Shown here in pieces: positions 15,385 through 23,795 of a stretch of DNA of 31,767 nt. The notes below the pieces were generated by a model that worked only from the letters and a program-made list of their open reading frames with translations, was not told the DNA's origin and ran no database searches. The position numbers and the translations under genes are program-made. Each line of letters starts with the position of its first letter. The first letter of the stretch is position 1. Source of the stretch: Yinghuangia elevatio (lineage in GTDB: Bacteria; Actinomycetota; Actinomycetes; Streptomycetales; Streptomycetaceae); the NCBI RefSeq assembly GCF_040649515.1, contig NZ_JBEZFP010000110.1, positions 1 through 31,767 of the forward strand, read 5' to 3'.

Positions 15385-15651
15385 GGACGCACGCTAGGTG
15401 ACCGGCTGGACACGTGGCACAAGGTGAGATTGCGCCGAGGCGAAACACGGATGAACTCCCGGCGCGGGCACCCGGGTTGCGGGTACCTTGCCGAGGCCCG
15501 GGCCCGCGATGCGGGCCTTTGACGCAGGCCCGCGGATCACCGGCCGCGGGTCACCGCCGCGGTGCGCGCCTGCGGTTCACACCTGCGGTTCACGCCTGCG
15601 ATACGGGCCCGCCGTGCGGGCCCCGGATCAGAGCCGCGGCCGGGCCGTGGC
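15385..15651. other. non-coding, GC-rich interval with hairpins and short repeats
   Basis: No gene is apparent. It contains a hairpin GGCCCGC-GAT-GCGGGCC followed by TTT (15501-15520), a 13-base tandem motif CCTGCGGTTCAC near 15572-15600, and a palindrome CGGGCCCGCCGTGCGGGCCCC (from about 15605). It probably holds a terminator for the gene at 15652-16149 and the promoter of the sensor gene. Confidence 0.5.
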
Positions 15652-16149
15652 TCAGGCCGCCGCGGCGCAGGGCGCGTGCGGCTCGGCCCGGTACGGCGCC
15701 CCGTGGCTGGTCACCAGGTGCGCGGGCCCCTCTTCGGCGCCGGCGGACGGGATCTGGCGCGGCACGCGCGCCAGGGCGGCCACGTACGGCTCACCGCACG
15801 CGCCGCACAGCACGGGGGAGGCGACCGGGGCGTAGCGGTCGAGCGTGCGCAGCAGGCTTCGGGCGAAGCGCAGCGCGGTGGCGAACGAGGCCGAGGCGGC
15901 CTCGTGGTCGCGGGCGCCGTGCGCGTTCGCGGCGTCCCGCAGGGACCGGGCCAGGTAGCACAGGCTGGCGCGCGGGAACGGCGGAGCGGCGGCGGCGAGG
16001 TCGTCGGCCTGGCCTGCCACGATGCCGGCCCAGCCGGGGAAGGCGGGGTGGCGTACGGCGGACCCCGAACGCTGCGCGATGACGGTGCCGGCCAGTTTGC
16101 GCGCGGCGGCGGCGCATTCGGGGGTCAGATCCTTGCGGTCGAGATCCAT
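15652..16149 (-). CDS. hypothetical protein with CxxC
   Basis: A 165-residue soluble protein. The start at 16149 is supported by a GGGAG about 8 bases upstream; the longer frame upstream is not convincing. A helical, Ala-rich first two thirds is followed by CGACGEPY (a CxxC that could bind metal or be redox active) and a tail that is probably disordered. I recognise no family. It is divergent from the AhpD-like gene with 326 bases between starts. Confidence 0.6.
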   Translation of the reverse strand: MDLDRKDLTPECAAAARKLAGTVIAQRSGSAVRHPAFPGWAGIVAGQADDLAAAAPPFPRASLCYLARSLRDAANAHGARDHEAASASFATALRFARSLLRTLDRYAPVASPVLCGACGEPYVAALARVPRQIPSAGAEEGPAHLVTSHGAPYRAEPHAPCAAAA

Positions 16150-16235
16150 GTCCGGCTCCCAGGGCTCTTCGGACGGACGGTGTGGCGGGCGGCTCGGGAC
16201 GAATCCGCCTAGACAGGATGCGGCCATCTTGGCGT

Positions 16236-16337
16236 CAAACGCGAAGAAAGATGACCTATGTCACACCTAAAAATCCAAAAATGACCGAGATCGGAGGTTT
16301 GCGCTGCCTGGCGTAAAGGGCAAACCGGACGTTTTTT
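16236..16337. promoter_or_regulatory. AT-rich divergent promoter region with inverted repeats
   Basis: Between the divergent genes at 16149 and 16476 lies DNA markedly richer in A and T than its surroundings, with AAAAATCC and AAAAATGA repeats. TGAC-CTAT-GTCA (about 16251-16262) and GGTTTGC (16296-16302) with GCAAACC (16320-16326) are perfect inverted repeats. The second, 17 bases apart, is followed by a run of six T at 16332-16337, so it could be an operator or a leader hairpin. Confidence 0.45.
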
Positions 16338-16475
16338 GGCCTGGTCACGCGGCAGATGCCACGCCTCTTCCAGCTGCACGGAACATCTGTTACTTATGCC
16401 CCCGGATCGCCTGCAGGCGCGTCCGCAACCTGCGGAGACGCGCGGAGACGACATGTCGGAAGGAGGGGTGCCGCG

Positions 16476-17516
16476 GTGCCCAGCTGGCTCCCGGAGAGCG
16501 CCGAAGGTCTTACCGAACTCGACGGCGCGTTCGGCCTGCGCCCTGCGCTCCACACCCGCTATCGGGACTACGTGACCCGCCTGTGGTCGCCCGGTGTGCT
16601 CGACCCCGTACTCACCGAGCTCGTCCGCCTGCGCATTGCCGGGCTGCACGAGTGCTCCGTCGAGCAGGCCGCCCGCACTCGCGCCGCGGTGCACGCTGGC
16701 CTCGACGAGGCACGCATCGCGCGCCTGGAGTTCGGCTCGGGCGACGCCGCCTTCACGCCGACCGAGTCCGCGTGCCTGTTGTTCGCCGAACAGTTCGTGC
16801 TGGCCCCGGAGTCGGTCACGGACGACGACCGCAAGGTGCTGACCGGGTTCGTCGGCGAGAAGGGCCTCGTCGGCCTCGCGATGGCCTGCGCGGTGTACGA
16901 CGGCTTCGACCGCTTCCAGGTCGTGCTGGGCACCCAGGACACCGACCCGGACCTGCCGTACCCCGTCCTGGTCAACCCGCCCGGCCTCGACCCCGACGCG
17001 CCCGCCGAGCCGCCCGGGTTCGACCCGGGCAACGCCATTGCCGGGAGCCCGCTCGCCCTGCAGCCCGACCTGCTGGCGTCCTTCCTGCGCATGTACGGGA
17101 CGTTGTGGTGGGACGGCGTCGTCGACCATCCGACCAAGGAGGTCGCCCGACTGCGCAACGCGCGCGTCATCGGCTGCCGGTACTGCCGCAACGTACGTTT
17201 CGCGCAGGCGCGCGAGGACGGGCTCGGCGAGGACCTGGTCGAGCTGATCGAGGACGGCTTCGAGGAGAGTGCCCTGGAGGAGCGCCACAAGGTCGTCATC
17301 CGGTTCACCGACTTCTTCCTCGGCGACCCGCACGGCATGGCCACCGACCGGGCCGCCGACCTGCGCGACGACCTGCTCGCCGCGTTCGGTCCGGACGGCA
17401 CCGTGGAGCTGGCCGCGGCCCTCGCGCTGTTCATGGGCTTCGCCAAGATCGCGGTGACGCTGGGCAGTGTGCCGGCCGATTTTCCGACCATGGTGATACC
17501 CACCCCCGGCGGGTGA
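16476..17516 (+). CDS. two-domain AhpD/carboxymuconolactone decarboxylase-like protein
   Basis: A 346-residue tandem AhpD-fold protein. Domain 2 (about 195-346) has the redox CxxC motif CRYC in VIGCRYCRNVRFAQAREDG. Domain 1 (about 15-180) has the equivalent helix (RIAGLHECSVEQAARTRAAV) but only one Cys. AhpD proteins transfer electrons to peroxiredoxin or act as alkylhydroperoxidase. GTG start at 16476 with GGAAGGAGGGG at 16459-16467. Gene fusion or duplication is likely. Function in this strain could be thiol redox or a decarboxylase-like activity; the first domain may be structural. Confidence 0.82.
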   Translation: MPSWLPESAEGLTELDGAFGLRPALHTRYRDYVTRLWSPGVLDPVLTELVRLRIAGLHECSVEQAARTRAAVHAGLDEARIARLEFGSGDAAFTPTESACLLFAEQFVLAPESVTDDDRKVLTGFVGEKGLVGLAMACAVYDGFDRFQVVLGTQDTDPDLPYPVLVNPPGLDPDAPAEPPGFDPGNAIAGSPLALQPDLLASFLRMYGTLWWDGVVDHPTKEVARLRNARVIGCRYCRNVRFAQAREDGLGEDLVELIEDGFEESALEERHKVVIRFTDFFLGDPHGMATDRAADLRDDLLAAFGPDGTVELAAALALFMGFAKIAVTLGSVPADFPTMVIPTPGG

Positions 17517-17568
17517 ATCCGCAGGCGGGCGCCACGTGGTGGTGACCCTCGGAGGGCACGAGCAGGAA

Positions 17569-17607
17569 CGGCGGCGGGCCCGTGAAACCCGTGCGGACCC
17601 GCCGCCG
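17569..17607 (+). terminator. hairpin after AhpD-like gene
   Basis: A perfect 10-bp inverted repeat (17569-17578 with 17598-17607) with a 19-base loop that itself has CCCGTG repeats, 50 bases after the stop. It lacks a T tract, so it is a GC-rich terminator of the type common in actinobacteria. Confidence 0.6.
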
Positions 17608-17710
17608 ACGAACCGTACGATTCGGTGCGCGAAGGGCTGTTGCGCCCCGATCTTCTTGTGTAACGTTGCCCGCGGTTGCAAGCAGTAGAAGTAGTTCCCT
17701 CGCAAGACCG

Positions 17711-17743
17711 ACGCCTGCGGACTCGACTGCCGTAGGCGTTTTT
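17711..17743 (+). terminator. T-tailed hairpin in the cold-shock leader region
   Basis: ACGCCTGCGG (17711-17720) pairs with CCGTAGGCGT (17730-17739) with one G-U, followed by TTTTT. It is a classical intrinsic terminator 98 bases before the cold-shock start. It could end the AhpD-like transcript or act as an attenuator within the cold-shock 5' leader. A possible promoter lies near 17640-17665 (TTGCGC ... TAACGT). Confidence 0.55.
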
Positions 17744-17840
17744 CCATCCCGGAGTACTTCGCGGGGAGTGGGACCACTCGACGTAAGCGACCCGGACGTC
17801 GCGCAGTGCGGCGGCTGAGGTTTTCATGAAGGAAGAAGAC

Positions 17841-18044
17841 ATGGCCACCGGTACGGTCAAGTGGTTCAACGCGGACAAGGGCTACGGCTTCATTCAGCAG
17901 GATGACGGCCAGGCCGACGTTTTCGTGCACTTCTCGGCGATCCAGACGAGCGGCTACCGCACGCTGGAAGAGAACCAGCGCGTCGAGTTCGAGGTCACGC
18001 AGGGCCAGAAGGGCCCGCAGGCCGAGCAGGTCCGCCCGCTCTGA
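17841..18044 (+). CDS. cspA: cold-shock protein (CspA family)
   Basis: A 67-residue single cold-shock domain. RNP1 KGYGFIQ is near residue 15 and RNP2 DVFVHFSAI near 28; MATGTVKWFN and the terminal PQAEQVRPL are canonical. It binds single-stranded RNA or DNA. Start ATG 17841 has GGAAGA just before; an ATG at 17826 five codons earlier is less likely. A terminator at 18120 follows. Temperature control could act through the leader hairpin. Confidence 0.97.
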   Translation: MATGTVKWFNADKGYGFIQQDDGQADVFVHFSAIQTSGYRTLEENQRVEFEVTQGQKGPQAEQVRPL

Positions 18045-18119
18045 TTGCCCGCGCCCCGGCCCTCGGCCGGTCGGCTGTGACTTCGGTTTTGCGCGACTCG
18101 GAATAGCGCGAGCTGAGTA

Positions 18120-18163
18120 CGACGAGAGGGCCCGCCCCCTGCCCGGGGCGGGCCCTCTCGTCG
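18120..18163. terminator. strong bidirectional terminator
   Basis: A perfect 19-bp inverted repeat (18120-18138 with 18145-18163) with a 6-base loop, between the cold-shock gene and the convergent CoA-transferase. Confidence 0.9.
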
Positions 18164-18197
18164 AACCCTTCGGCGCCGTACGGCGGATGGCGCCGTG

Positions 18198-19403
18198 TCA
18201 GGCCACCACACCCGCCGCCCGCAGCGCGGCCACCCGGTCCGCCATCCCGATCTCGGCCAGCACCTCGTCGGTGTGCTCGCCGAGCACCGGCGACGGCGCG
18301 CCGAGCGCGGCGGGCGTGCCCGCGAACTGCGCCGGGTGCCGCGGCAGTCGGACCCGGCCCGCCTTGGCGTGCGTGCTCTCCTCGAACAGCCCGATCGCCA
18401 CCGCGTGCGGGTCGTCCGGCAGTTCGGCCGGTGAGAGCACCCGCCCGCAGGGCACCCGCTGTTCCTCCAGGAGCGCCATCGCGGCGCCGACCTCCATCGA
18501 CAGCGCCGCGGTGTAGCAGCGCTGCACGAACTCGGACGTCAACTCGCGGTTCTTCATGCGCTCGCCGATGGTCGCCACCCGCGGATCGTCGTGCCCTTGC
18601 ACGCCGAACGCCCGGCACATGCCCGCGAAATCGGCGTCGGAGGTCGGCGCGACCACCGCCCAGCCGTCCTTGAAGCGGATCGGCTTGAGCGTCTTGTTGA
18701 AACTCGAGTTCTGCGTCCCGTCGCTGTCCAACAGCACCTCGTTGCCCGTCGCGTCGACCCACAGGAACGACGTGACGGCGTCCAGCATGGACAGCTCGAC
18801 GTGCTGCCCGCCCTGCCCCCGCTCGCGCGCGAACAGCGCCGCCGTGACGGCCTGCGAGGCGGTCAGGGCGGTCACCTTGTCGGCGGCGGACTGCCGGAGG
18901 AACACCGGCTGTTCCGGCTCACCGGGGGCGGGCACGTCGGCCTGGTTGACGGCAAGTCCGGCGTACGCCTGGATCACCGGGTCGTACGCCGACTTGCCCG
19001 CGTACGGCCCCTCGGGCCCGAAGCCGGACAACGACACGTAGACGAGGTCGTCGCGCCCCGCCGACAGGTCCGCGTAGCCGATGCCCAGCCGGTCCACCAC
19101 GCCAGGGCGGAAGTTCTGCACCACGACGTCGCACGTCGCGGCGATGGCCCGCACCACGTCCCGGCCTTCCGGGGTGTGCACGTCCACGACGATCGAGCGC
19201 TTGCCGCGGTTGCAGGAGGCGAACAGCGCGCTGGTGCCGCCGATGGCGACGCCGACCCACCGTGCGATGTCGCCGATGCCCGGGCGCTCCACCTTGATGA
19301 CCTCGGCGCCCTGGTCGGCCAGCAGGGCCACGGCGTACGGCCCGGTGGCGGCGATCGACAGGTCGAGGATGCGGATGCCCCGAAGCGGGCCGGTCTCACT
19401 CAT
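18198..19403 (-). CDS. CaiB/BaiF-type class III CoA-transferase
   Basis: A 401-residue class III CoA-transferase, which moves CoA between carboxylic acids. N-terminal Rossmann-like block GIRILDLSIAATGPYAVALLADQGAEVIKVERP, then NRGKRSIVVDVHTPEGR, VVQNFRPGVVDRLGIGY, VYVSLSGFGPEGPYA and GGQHVELSMLDAV. The catalytic Asp of the family corresponds to about Asp175 (SAADKVTAL). Start ATG 19403 with AAGGGAG 6 bases upstream. Just downstream of, and co-directional with, the SDR gene (35-bp gap), so probably an operon. Substrate unknown; fatty or aromatic acids, carnitine or bile acids are family examples. Confidence 0.94.
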   Translation of the reverse strand: MSETGPLRGIRILDLSIAATGPYAVALLADQGAEVIKVERPGIGDIARWVGVAIGGTSALFASCNRGKRSIVVDVHTPEGRDVVRAIAATCDVVVQNFRPGVVDRLGIGYADLSAGRDDLVYVSLSGFGPEGPYAGKSAYDPVIQAYAGLAVNQADVPAPGEPEQPVFLRQSAADKVTALTASQAVTAALFARERGQGGQHVELSMLDAVTSFLWVDATGNEVLLDSDGTQNSSFNKTLKPIRFKDGWAVVAPTSDADFAGMCRAFGVQGHDDPRVATIGERMKNRELTSEFVQRCYTAALSMEVGAAMALLEEQRVPCGRVLSPAELPDDPHAVAIGLFEESTHAKAGRVRLPRHPAQFAGTPAALGAPSPVLGEHTDEVLAEIGMADRVAALRAAGVVA

Positions 19404-19438
19404 GAGCTCTCCCTTGCGTGGGTGTGCCGTGCGGTGCC

Positions 19439-20548
19439 TCAGGCGATGAACTCCGGCTTGCTGCGCGGTCGTCCGCCCGGGCCGCTGTACGCGAGCCCGA
19501 ACCCCGGCATCGTCGCGAAGCCCGCGTCCGGCAGGCTGTCGCGCAGATCGGACCACGCGTCCATGAGCCGGTCCTCCGCCGCGTAGTCGAACGGGTCGGT
19601 GAGCACCTGCTCTTCGGCGCCGCCGGGCAGTGGCCGGTTCTCGGCGAGCCAGCGCGCCGTGTGCTCCAGCGCCGTCCGCGGGGCCACCAGGTCGCGGTAC
19701 CCCAGGTCGGCGCGCAGCCGCGACAGGTCGAGCACGCGGTGCGCCGGCGACGGCTGCATCAGCAACGGGCGTGCAGGGACCGCGAGTTCGAAGGGCATGG
19801 AGACGATCTCGAAGTTGTGGCCGAGTGCCGCGGCCACGGTCTCGACCACCTGGCGGACCGTCAGCACCTCGTCGTCCGCGGCGTTGTAGATGCGCCCGGC
19901 GCTGCGCTCGGGATGGTCGACGGCCAGCAGCAGCGCGTGCGCGAGGTTCTCGGTATAGCCGTGGTGGTGCAGGGTCAGACCCTCGTCGGCCAGCACGATC
20001 CGGCGGCGGCCGTCCAGCACCCGACGCACGACGCACCATTCACGCGGCGCCAGTTGGCGGGGGCCGTACACGTAGGGATAGCGCACGTGGGTCGCCCGCG
20101 GGTGATGGGCGAACACGGCCTCCTCGGTGCGCACGATGCGGAACCCCTTGGCGTCCTCGGCCGCGTCGCGCACCAGCGGCGCGTCCTCGCCGACCGGGAC
20201 GGGCAGTCCGGCCGGGCCCGCGACCTCCGGGTTCATCCAGCCGCGGTACGCCGGCACGCCGCCGACCGACAGGAACCGCCCGGTGCGGCCGGCGAACGCC
20301 TCGGCGATGCGGCGCAGCCGCCCATACATCGCTATGACCATGTCGTACGCCGGACCGGCCGCGGCCTCCCGCAGCGCCCCCTCGTCGTACGGGTCTAGGT
20401 GCACGTGCCGCACTTCCTCGGGGGTCTCCGGCGACTCGTGCGTCCCCCGGTGCAGGATGCTGATCTCGTGCCCGCGGGCAACCAGCCCGCGCACGAGCGG
20501 GACGCCGGTCGGGCCGGTGCCGCCGACAACGAGGATCCGTTCGCCCAT
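19439..20548 (-). CDS. NAD(P)-dependent epimerase/SDR-like protein
   Basis: A 369-residue extended SDR with Rossmann motif ILVVGGTGPTGVPLVRGLVARGHE at residues 5-28. YPYVYGPRQ replaces the usual active-site region and no clear YxxxK is seen, so it may be an atypical (NmrA or isoflavone-reductase-like) member or a non-catalytic one. RIYNAADDEVLTVRQVVETVAAALG is typical of epimerase families. GGGAGGG lies about 9 bases before the ATG. It precedes the CoA-transferase in a likely two-gene operon. Substrate unknown. Confidence 0.88.
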   Translation of the reverse strand: MGERILVVGGTGPTGVPLVRGLVARGHEISILHRGTHESPETPEEVRHVHLDPYDEGALREAAAGPAYDMVIAMYGRLRRIAEAFAGRTGRFLSVGGVPAYRGWMNPEVAGPAGLPVPVGEDAPLVRDAAEDAKGFRIVRTEEAVFAHHPRATHVRYPYVYGPRQLAPREWCVVRRVLDGRRRIVLADEGLTLHHHGYTENLAHALLLAVDHPERSAGRIYNAADDEVLTVRQVVETVAAALGHNFEIVSMPFELAVPARPLLMQPSPAHRVLDLSRLRADLGYRDLVAPRTALEHTARWLAENRPLPGGAEEQVLTDPFDYAAEDRLMDAWSDLRDSLPDAGFATMPGFGLAYSGPGGRPRSKPEFIA

Positions 20549-20688
20549 GTGCTGTCGCCCTCCCGCGGGACCGCCAGATACTTGACGCAGTCAGCTACCA
20601 CGACGGGGCGACCGTATCCGCAGGTCGGCACGGGTACAAGGGCGATCCCGCGGCGGCCCTCGCGGCAATCGGGTGCCGGTGCACGCCG

Positions 20689-20694
20689 TAGCAT
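20689..20694 (+). promoter_or_regulatory. -10 element for leaderless 160-aa gene
   Basis: TAGCAT (TANNNT) ends 7 bases before the ATG at 20701; no ribosome site exists. A leaderless mRNA is predicted. Confidence 0.45.
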
Positions 20695-20700
20695 GGACCC

Positions 20701-21183
20701 ATGGGTTTCCTGCGCCGCCGCCCGCCCGCCGGGCCGGACTTCGACGTTCTCGCCATCCCCTTCACCGACTGGCCGGGGTCGGTGGTCGTGCACATCCTGC
20801 CGGGCGCCGACGGCAGCTGCCAGGGGATCTTCGTTCGGTACGACCTGCTGGCCGGCCGCGGCCCCGCGATGCTGATCGGCAACCTGCCGGCCGGATCCCC
20901 GGGTCGGGCCGAGGGCGTCGGGCGTATCGAGGCACAGCAGCTGGTCGCCGCCCTCGGGCACGAGGAGATGCCGGAGGAGTTGGGCGTCGAGGAGCACCCG
21001 GTGATGCAGGACGACGGGCTGCTCGTCGTGCGCCGCGTCAAGTACGCCGAGGGGCGGCTCGCCTGCGTCGAGTTCGACCGCAGCGACGACGTGCAGGTGC
21101 GCGTCGTGTCGTGGGACCGGCCGATCACGGACGACATCTTCGCGCTGCTCAAGCCGATCCCGGCGGAGTCCTTCAAGGTCTGA
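20701..21183 (+). CDS. conserved hypothetical protein
   Basis: A 160-residue protein with alternating beta-like stretches (FDVLAIPFTDWPGSVVVHILPG; GLLVVRRVKYAEGRLACVEFD; VQVRVVSWDRPITDDIFALLKPIP). It has no signal or membrane segment. The short Arg-rich N-terminus (MGFLRRRPPAG) follows a possible leaderless start. Family not recognised. It is convergent with the small gene at 21295. The 111-base gap (21184-21294) is a run of GCCGCC-type repeats with no gene. Confidence 0.68.
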   Translation: MGFLRRRPPAGPDFDVLAIPFTDWPGSVVVHILPGADGSCQGIFVRYDLLAGRGPAMLIGNLPAGSPGRAEGVGRIEAQQLVAALGHEEMPEELGVEEHPVMQDDGLLVVRRVKYAEGRLACVEFDRSDDVQVRVVSWDRPITDDIFALLKPIPAESFKV

Positions 21184-21294
21184 GCCGCCGCGCGCGGCCG
21201 TGCTCCGGGCGGCTGCGCCGCCGCGCCTCCTGCCGCCGCCCCGTCTCCGCCGCCGCACCCACGCCCCACGCCGCCGCACCCATGCCGCCGCGCC

Positions 21295-21540
21295 TCAGCG
21301 GGTGGCGCGCTTCTCGTTCCCGCGGCGGTAGTTGCCCGTCGCCCGGGCCGGCAGGTGCTGCACGGCGGTTGCGTCCCCGGCCGCCTCCGCCGCCTCGATC
21401 CCCGTGGCGAGCCGCTCGGCGGCGGCCCCCGAGACGGTCACGACCAGGCGGCCACCGCGCGACACCAGCACCTTCCGGTCCTTGGTCACGCGGTATTCGA
21501 AGGGATCGCTGACAAGCCGTCCACGGGCGTCTTCCGGCAT
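21295..21540 (-). CDS. small conserved actinobacterial protein
   Basis: An 81-residue protein. Start at 21540 is preferred over the longer frame because the upstream portion is low complexity. FEYRVTKDRKVLVSRGGRLVVTV and the Arg-rich end ARATGNYRRGNEKRATR match, from memory, a small uncharacterised family common in Streptomyces. No ribosome site; TAGATT lies 7 bases upstream of the ATG, so this may be another leaderless gene. Role unknown. Confidence 0.72.
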   Translation of the reverse strand: MPEDARGRLVSDPFEYRVTKDRKVLVSRGGRLVVTVSGAAAERLATGIEAAEAAGDATAVQHLPARATGNYRRGNEKRATR

Positions 21541-21668
21541 GGCCGCCAATCTACGCGAGCCCCTCCAAGTCGCCCGGTTCGGGTCGCCGCACCCGAAATG
21601 TCGGGTTAGCGTGCGTGCACAGGAGATCCCGGGCGCACCGCCGGGGACCGGCGGAGGGCTGGGAGCGC

Positions 21669-23759
21669 ATGCGGCGGCTGGCACGGATGTTCGCGGCCGC
21701 CGTCATCCTCGGCTTCGCCGCGCTGCCCGCCCTGCCGGGCACCCCCGCACCCGCCGCCCACGCCGAAGGCCCCGTCACGCTCTCCTCCGGCCAGGTCACC
21801 GACAAGGTCGGCGCGCTCGACGGCCGCAAGGACGAGGTCGAGACGGCACTCGCCCGGTTGGACCAGTCCCAGCGCCTGCAACTCTTCGTCGTGTACGTGC
21901 GTGACTTCTCCGGGCAGAGCCCCGCGGCCTGGGCGAACACCACCGCCGTCCGCAACGGCCTCGGCCGCGACGACCTCCTGCTCGCGGTCGCCACCGGGGC
22001 CCGGCAGTACTACGTCTCCGTCGACAACGCCGCGCGGCTCACCGAAGCGCAGGTCGACGAGGTCTCGCGCATCGCGATCGAGCCGCACCTGCGGGAGAAC
22101 GACTGGGCCGGGGCGGCGATCGGCGCGGCCGACGGCTACACGGCCATGCTCTCCGGCGCGCCCGTCGTGCCCGGACCGATCGTCCCGGGGGCCGCGAACC
22201 CGGACGGCGACGGCGGTGACGGCGGGGGAGTACCCGGCTGGGTCCCCGCCGTCGCGGTCGGCGGCGTGGCGGTCGCGGGCGGCTACCTGTTCGTACGGCA
22301 CCGCCGCGCCGGCCGCGACGAGACCGGCGCGGCGCCCGTACCCGGCGGTGTCCCGCTCGCGGAGCTGGACAAGTCCGCGAGTCGCCTGCTCGTCGAGACC
22401 GACGACGCGGTGCGCACCAGCGAGCAGGAACTCGGGTTCGCCACCGCAGAGTTCGGTGAGGAAGCGGTCGTCCCCTTCGCCGCCGCCCTGGACTTCGCCC
22501 GCACGGAACTCGGCGCGGCGTTCCGGATCCGGCAGCGGCTCGACGACGACGTCCCCGAGGACGACGCCGCGAAGCGGGCCATGCTCACCGAGATCACCGC
22601 GCGCTGCACCGAGGCCAACCGGCGCCTGGACGAGCAGTCCGACGCGTTCGACCGGCTGCGCGACCTGGAGGCGAACGCACCGCAAGTCGCCGCACAGGTC
22701 GCCCGGGACGCGGCCACGTTGTCCCAGGCCGTCGAACCCGCCCGCGCCACCCTTGCGCAACTCACCCGGCGGTACGCGGACTCCGCGCTCGCCCCGGTCG
22801 CCGACAACGCGGACCAGGCCGCCGAGCGCCTGGCTTTCGTGCAGGACGCGCTGACGGACGCGGACCGCGAGCACACCGCCGGGCGTACCGGACCCGCCGC
22901 GGTCTCCGTGCAGGCGGCGGAAGCCGCCGTCGCCCAGGTGGGGCAGCTCCTCGATGCCGTGCACCGGCGCGCCGCCGAACTGGACGCGGCGGCGGCGTCG
23001 TTGCCCGGCCTGATCGCGGAGACACGGGCCGACCTCGCCGAGGCGGACGCGGTGGTGGCCGCGGGCCGCAACGACCCCGCCCTTGTCGGCCTCATCGCCC
23101 GGGCACGCGGCGAACTCGCGGACGCCGCCCCGCAGCCGGAGCCGGGCTCTGCCCCCACGGACCCGATTGCCGCCGCCCGGCGCATCGAGGAGGCGGACGC
23201 CGCGCTCGACAAGGCACTTGCCGACGTACGCGACGAACAGGACCGGGTCCGGCGGGCCCGGGCCGGGCTGGACCAGGCGCTCGGCGCGGCGCGTGCCGAG
23301 GTGGCGGCGGCGTCCGACTTCGTCACCACGAACCGGGGCGCGGTCGGCGGCACCGCGCGCACCCGACTCGGCGAAGCGCAGCGGCACTTGGACCAGGCCC
23401 ACGCGAGCGCGTCGGCCGACCCCGTGGCGGCCCTCGCGGAGGCGCAGCGGTCCGCGGCCTTGGCCGGTGAGGCGATCGGCCTCGCGCAGCAGGACGTGCA
23501 GCGGTTCCGCGGCGGCTACGGCGGCGGCGCGGGTGGCACGGGCGGCGGGTTCGGAGGTGGACTCGGCGGCGGATTCGGGGGCGGCGGCGGAGGGTTCGGG
23601 AACCTCGCCGGAGTCGTGCTCGGCGGCATCCTCATCAACGGCGGCCTGGGCGGCGGGCGGAGCGGAGGACGGGGCGGCGGACGGGGCGGCGGTCCCGGGC
23701 CGGGCAGTTTCGGCGGCAGCGGTACGCGGGGGCGCAGGGGAGGTGGCGGCCGGTTCTGA
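21669..23759 (+). CDS. secreted TPM-domain protein with coiled coils and Gly-rich tail
   Basis: A 696-residue protein. A signal peptide (1-32, ending AAHA) precedes a TPM (TLP18.3/Psb32/MOLO-1) domain at about 36-160 (QLQLFVVYVRDF, GRDDLLLAVATGARQYYV). A transmembrane segment follows at 191-209, then a large cytoplasmic helical part (about 225-610) with several coiled-coil-like regions, and a Gly-rich, Arg-containing tail (about 620-696, GGGRGGG). Start ATG 21669 with GGAGGG about 10 bases upstream. The pspA-like gene begins 36 bases downstream. Together they form the known actinobacterial envelope-stress pair: the outer TPM domain may sense and the inner part may contact PspA, which is inferred. 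Confidence 0.87.
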   Translation: MRRLARMFAAAVILGFAALPALPGTPAPAAHAEGPVTLSSGQVTDKVGALDGRKDEVETALARLDQSQRLQLFVVYVRDFSGQSPAAWANTTAVRNGLGRDDLLLAVATGARQYYVSVDNAARLTEAQVDEVSRIAIEPHLRENDWAGAAIGAADGYTAMLSGAPVVPGPIVPGAANPDGDGGDGGGVPGWVPAVAVGGVAVAGGYLFVRHRRAGRDETGAAPVPGGVPLAELDKSASRLLVETDDAVRTSEQELGFATAEFGEEAVVPFAAALDFARTELGAAFRIRQRLDDDVPEDDAAKRAMLTEITARCTEANRRLDEQSDAFDRLRDLEANAPQVAAQVARDAATLSQAVEPARATLAQLTRRYADSALAPVADNADQAAERLAFVQDALTDADREHTAGRTGPAAVSVQAAEAAVAQVGQLLDAVHRRAAELDAAAASLPGLIAETRADLAEADAVVAAGRNDPALVGLIARARGELADAAPQPEPGSAPTDPIAAARRIEEADAALDKALADVRDEQDRVRRARAGLDQALGAARAEVAAASDFVTTNRGAVGGTARTRLGEAQRHLDQAHASASADPVAALAEAQRSAALAGEAIGLAQQDVQRFRGGYGGGAGGTGGGFGGGLGGGFGGGGGGFGNLAGVVLGGILINGGLGGGRSGGRGGGRGGGPGPGSFGGSGTRGRRGGGGRF

Positions 23760-23795
23760 CGTACCAACACCCGTTCGCAGAAAGGCAAGGCGCAC

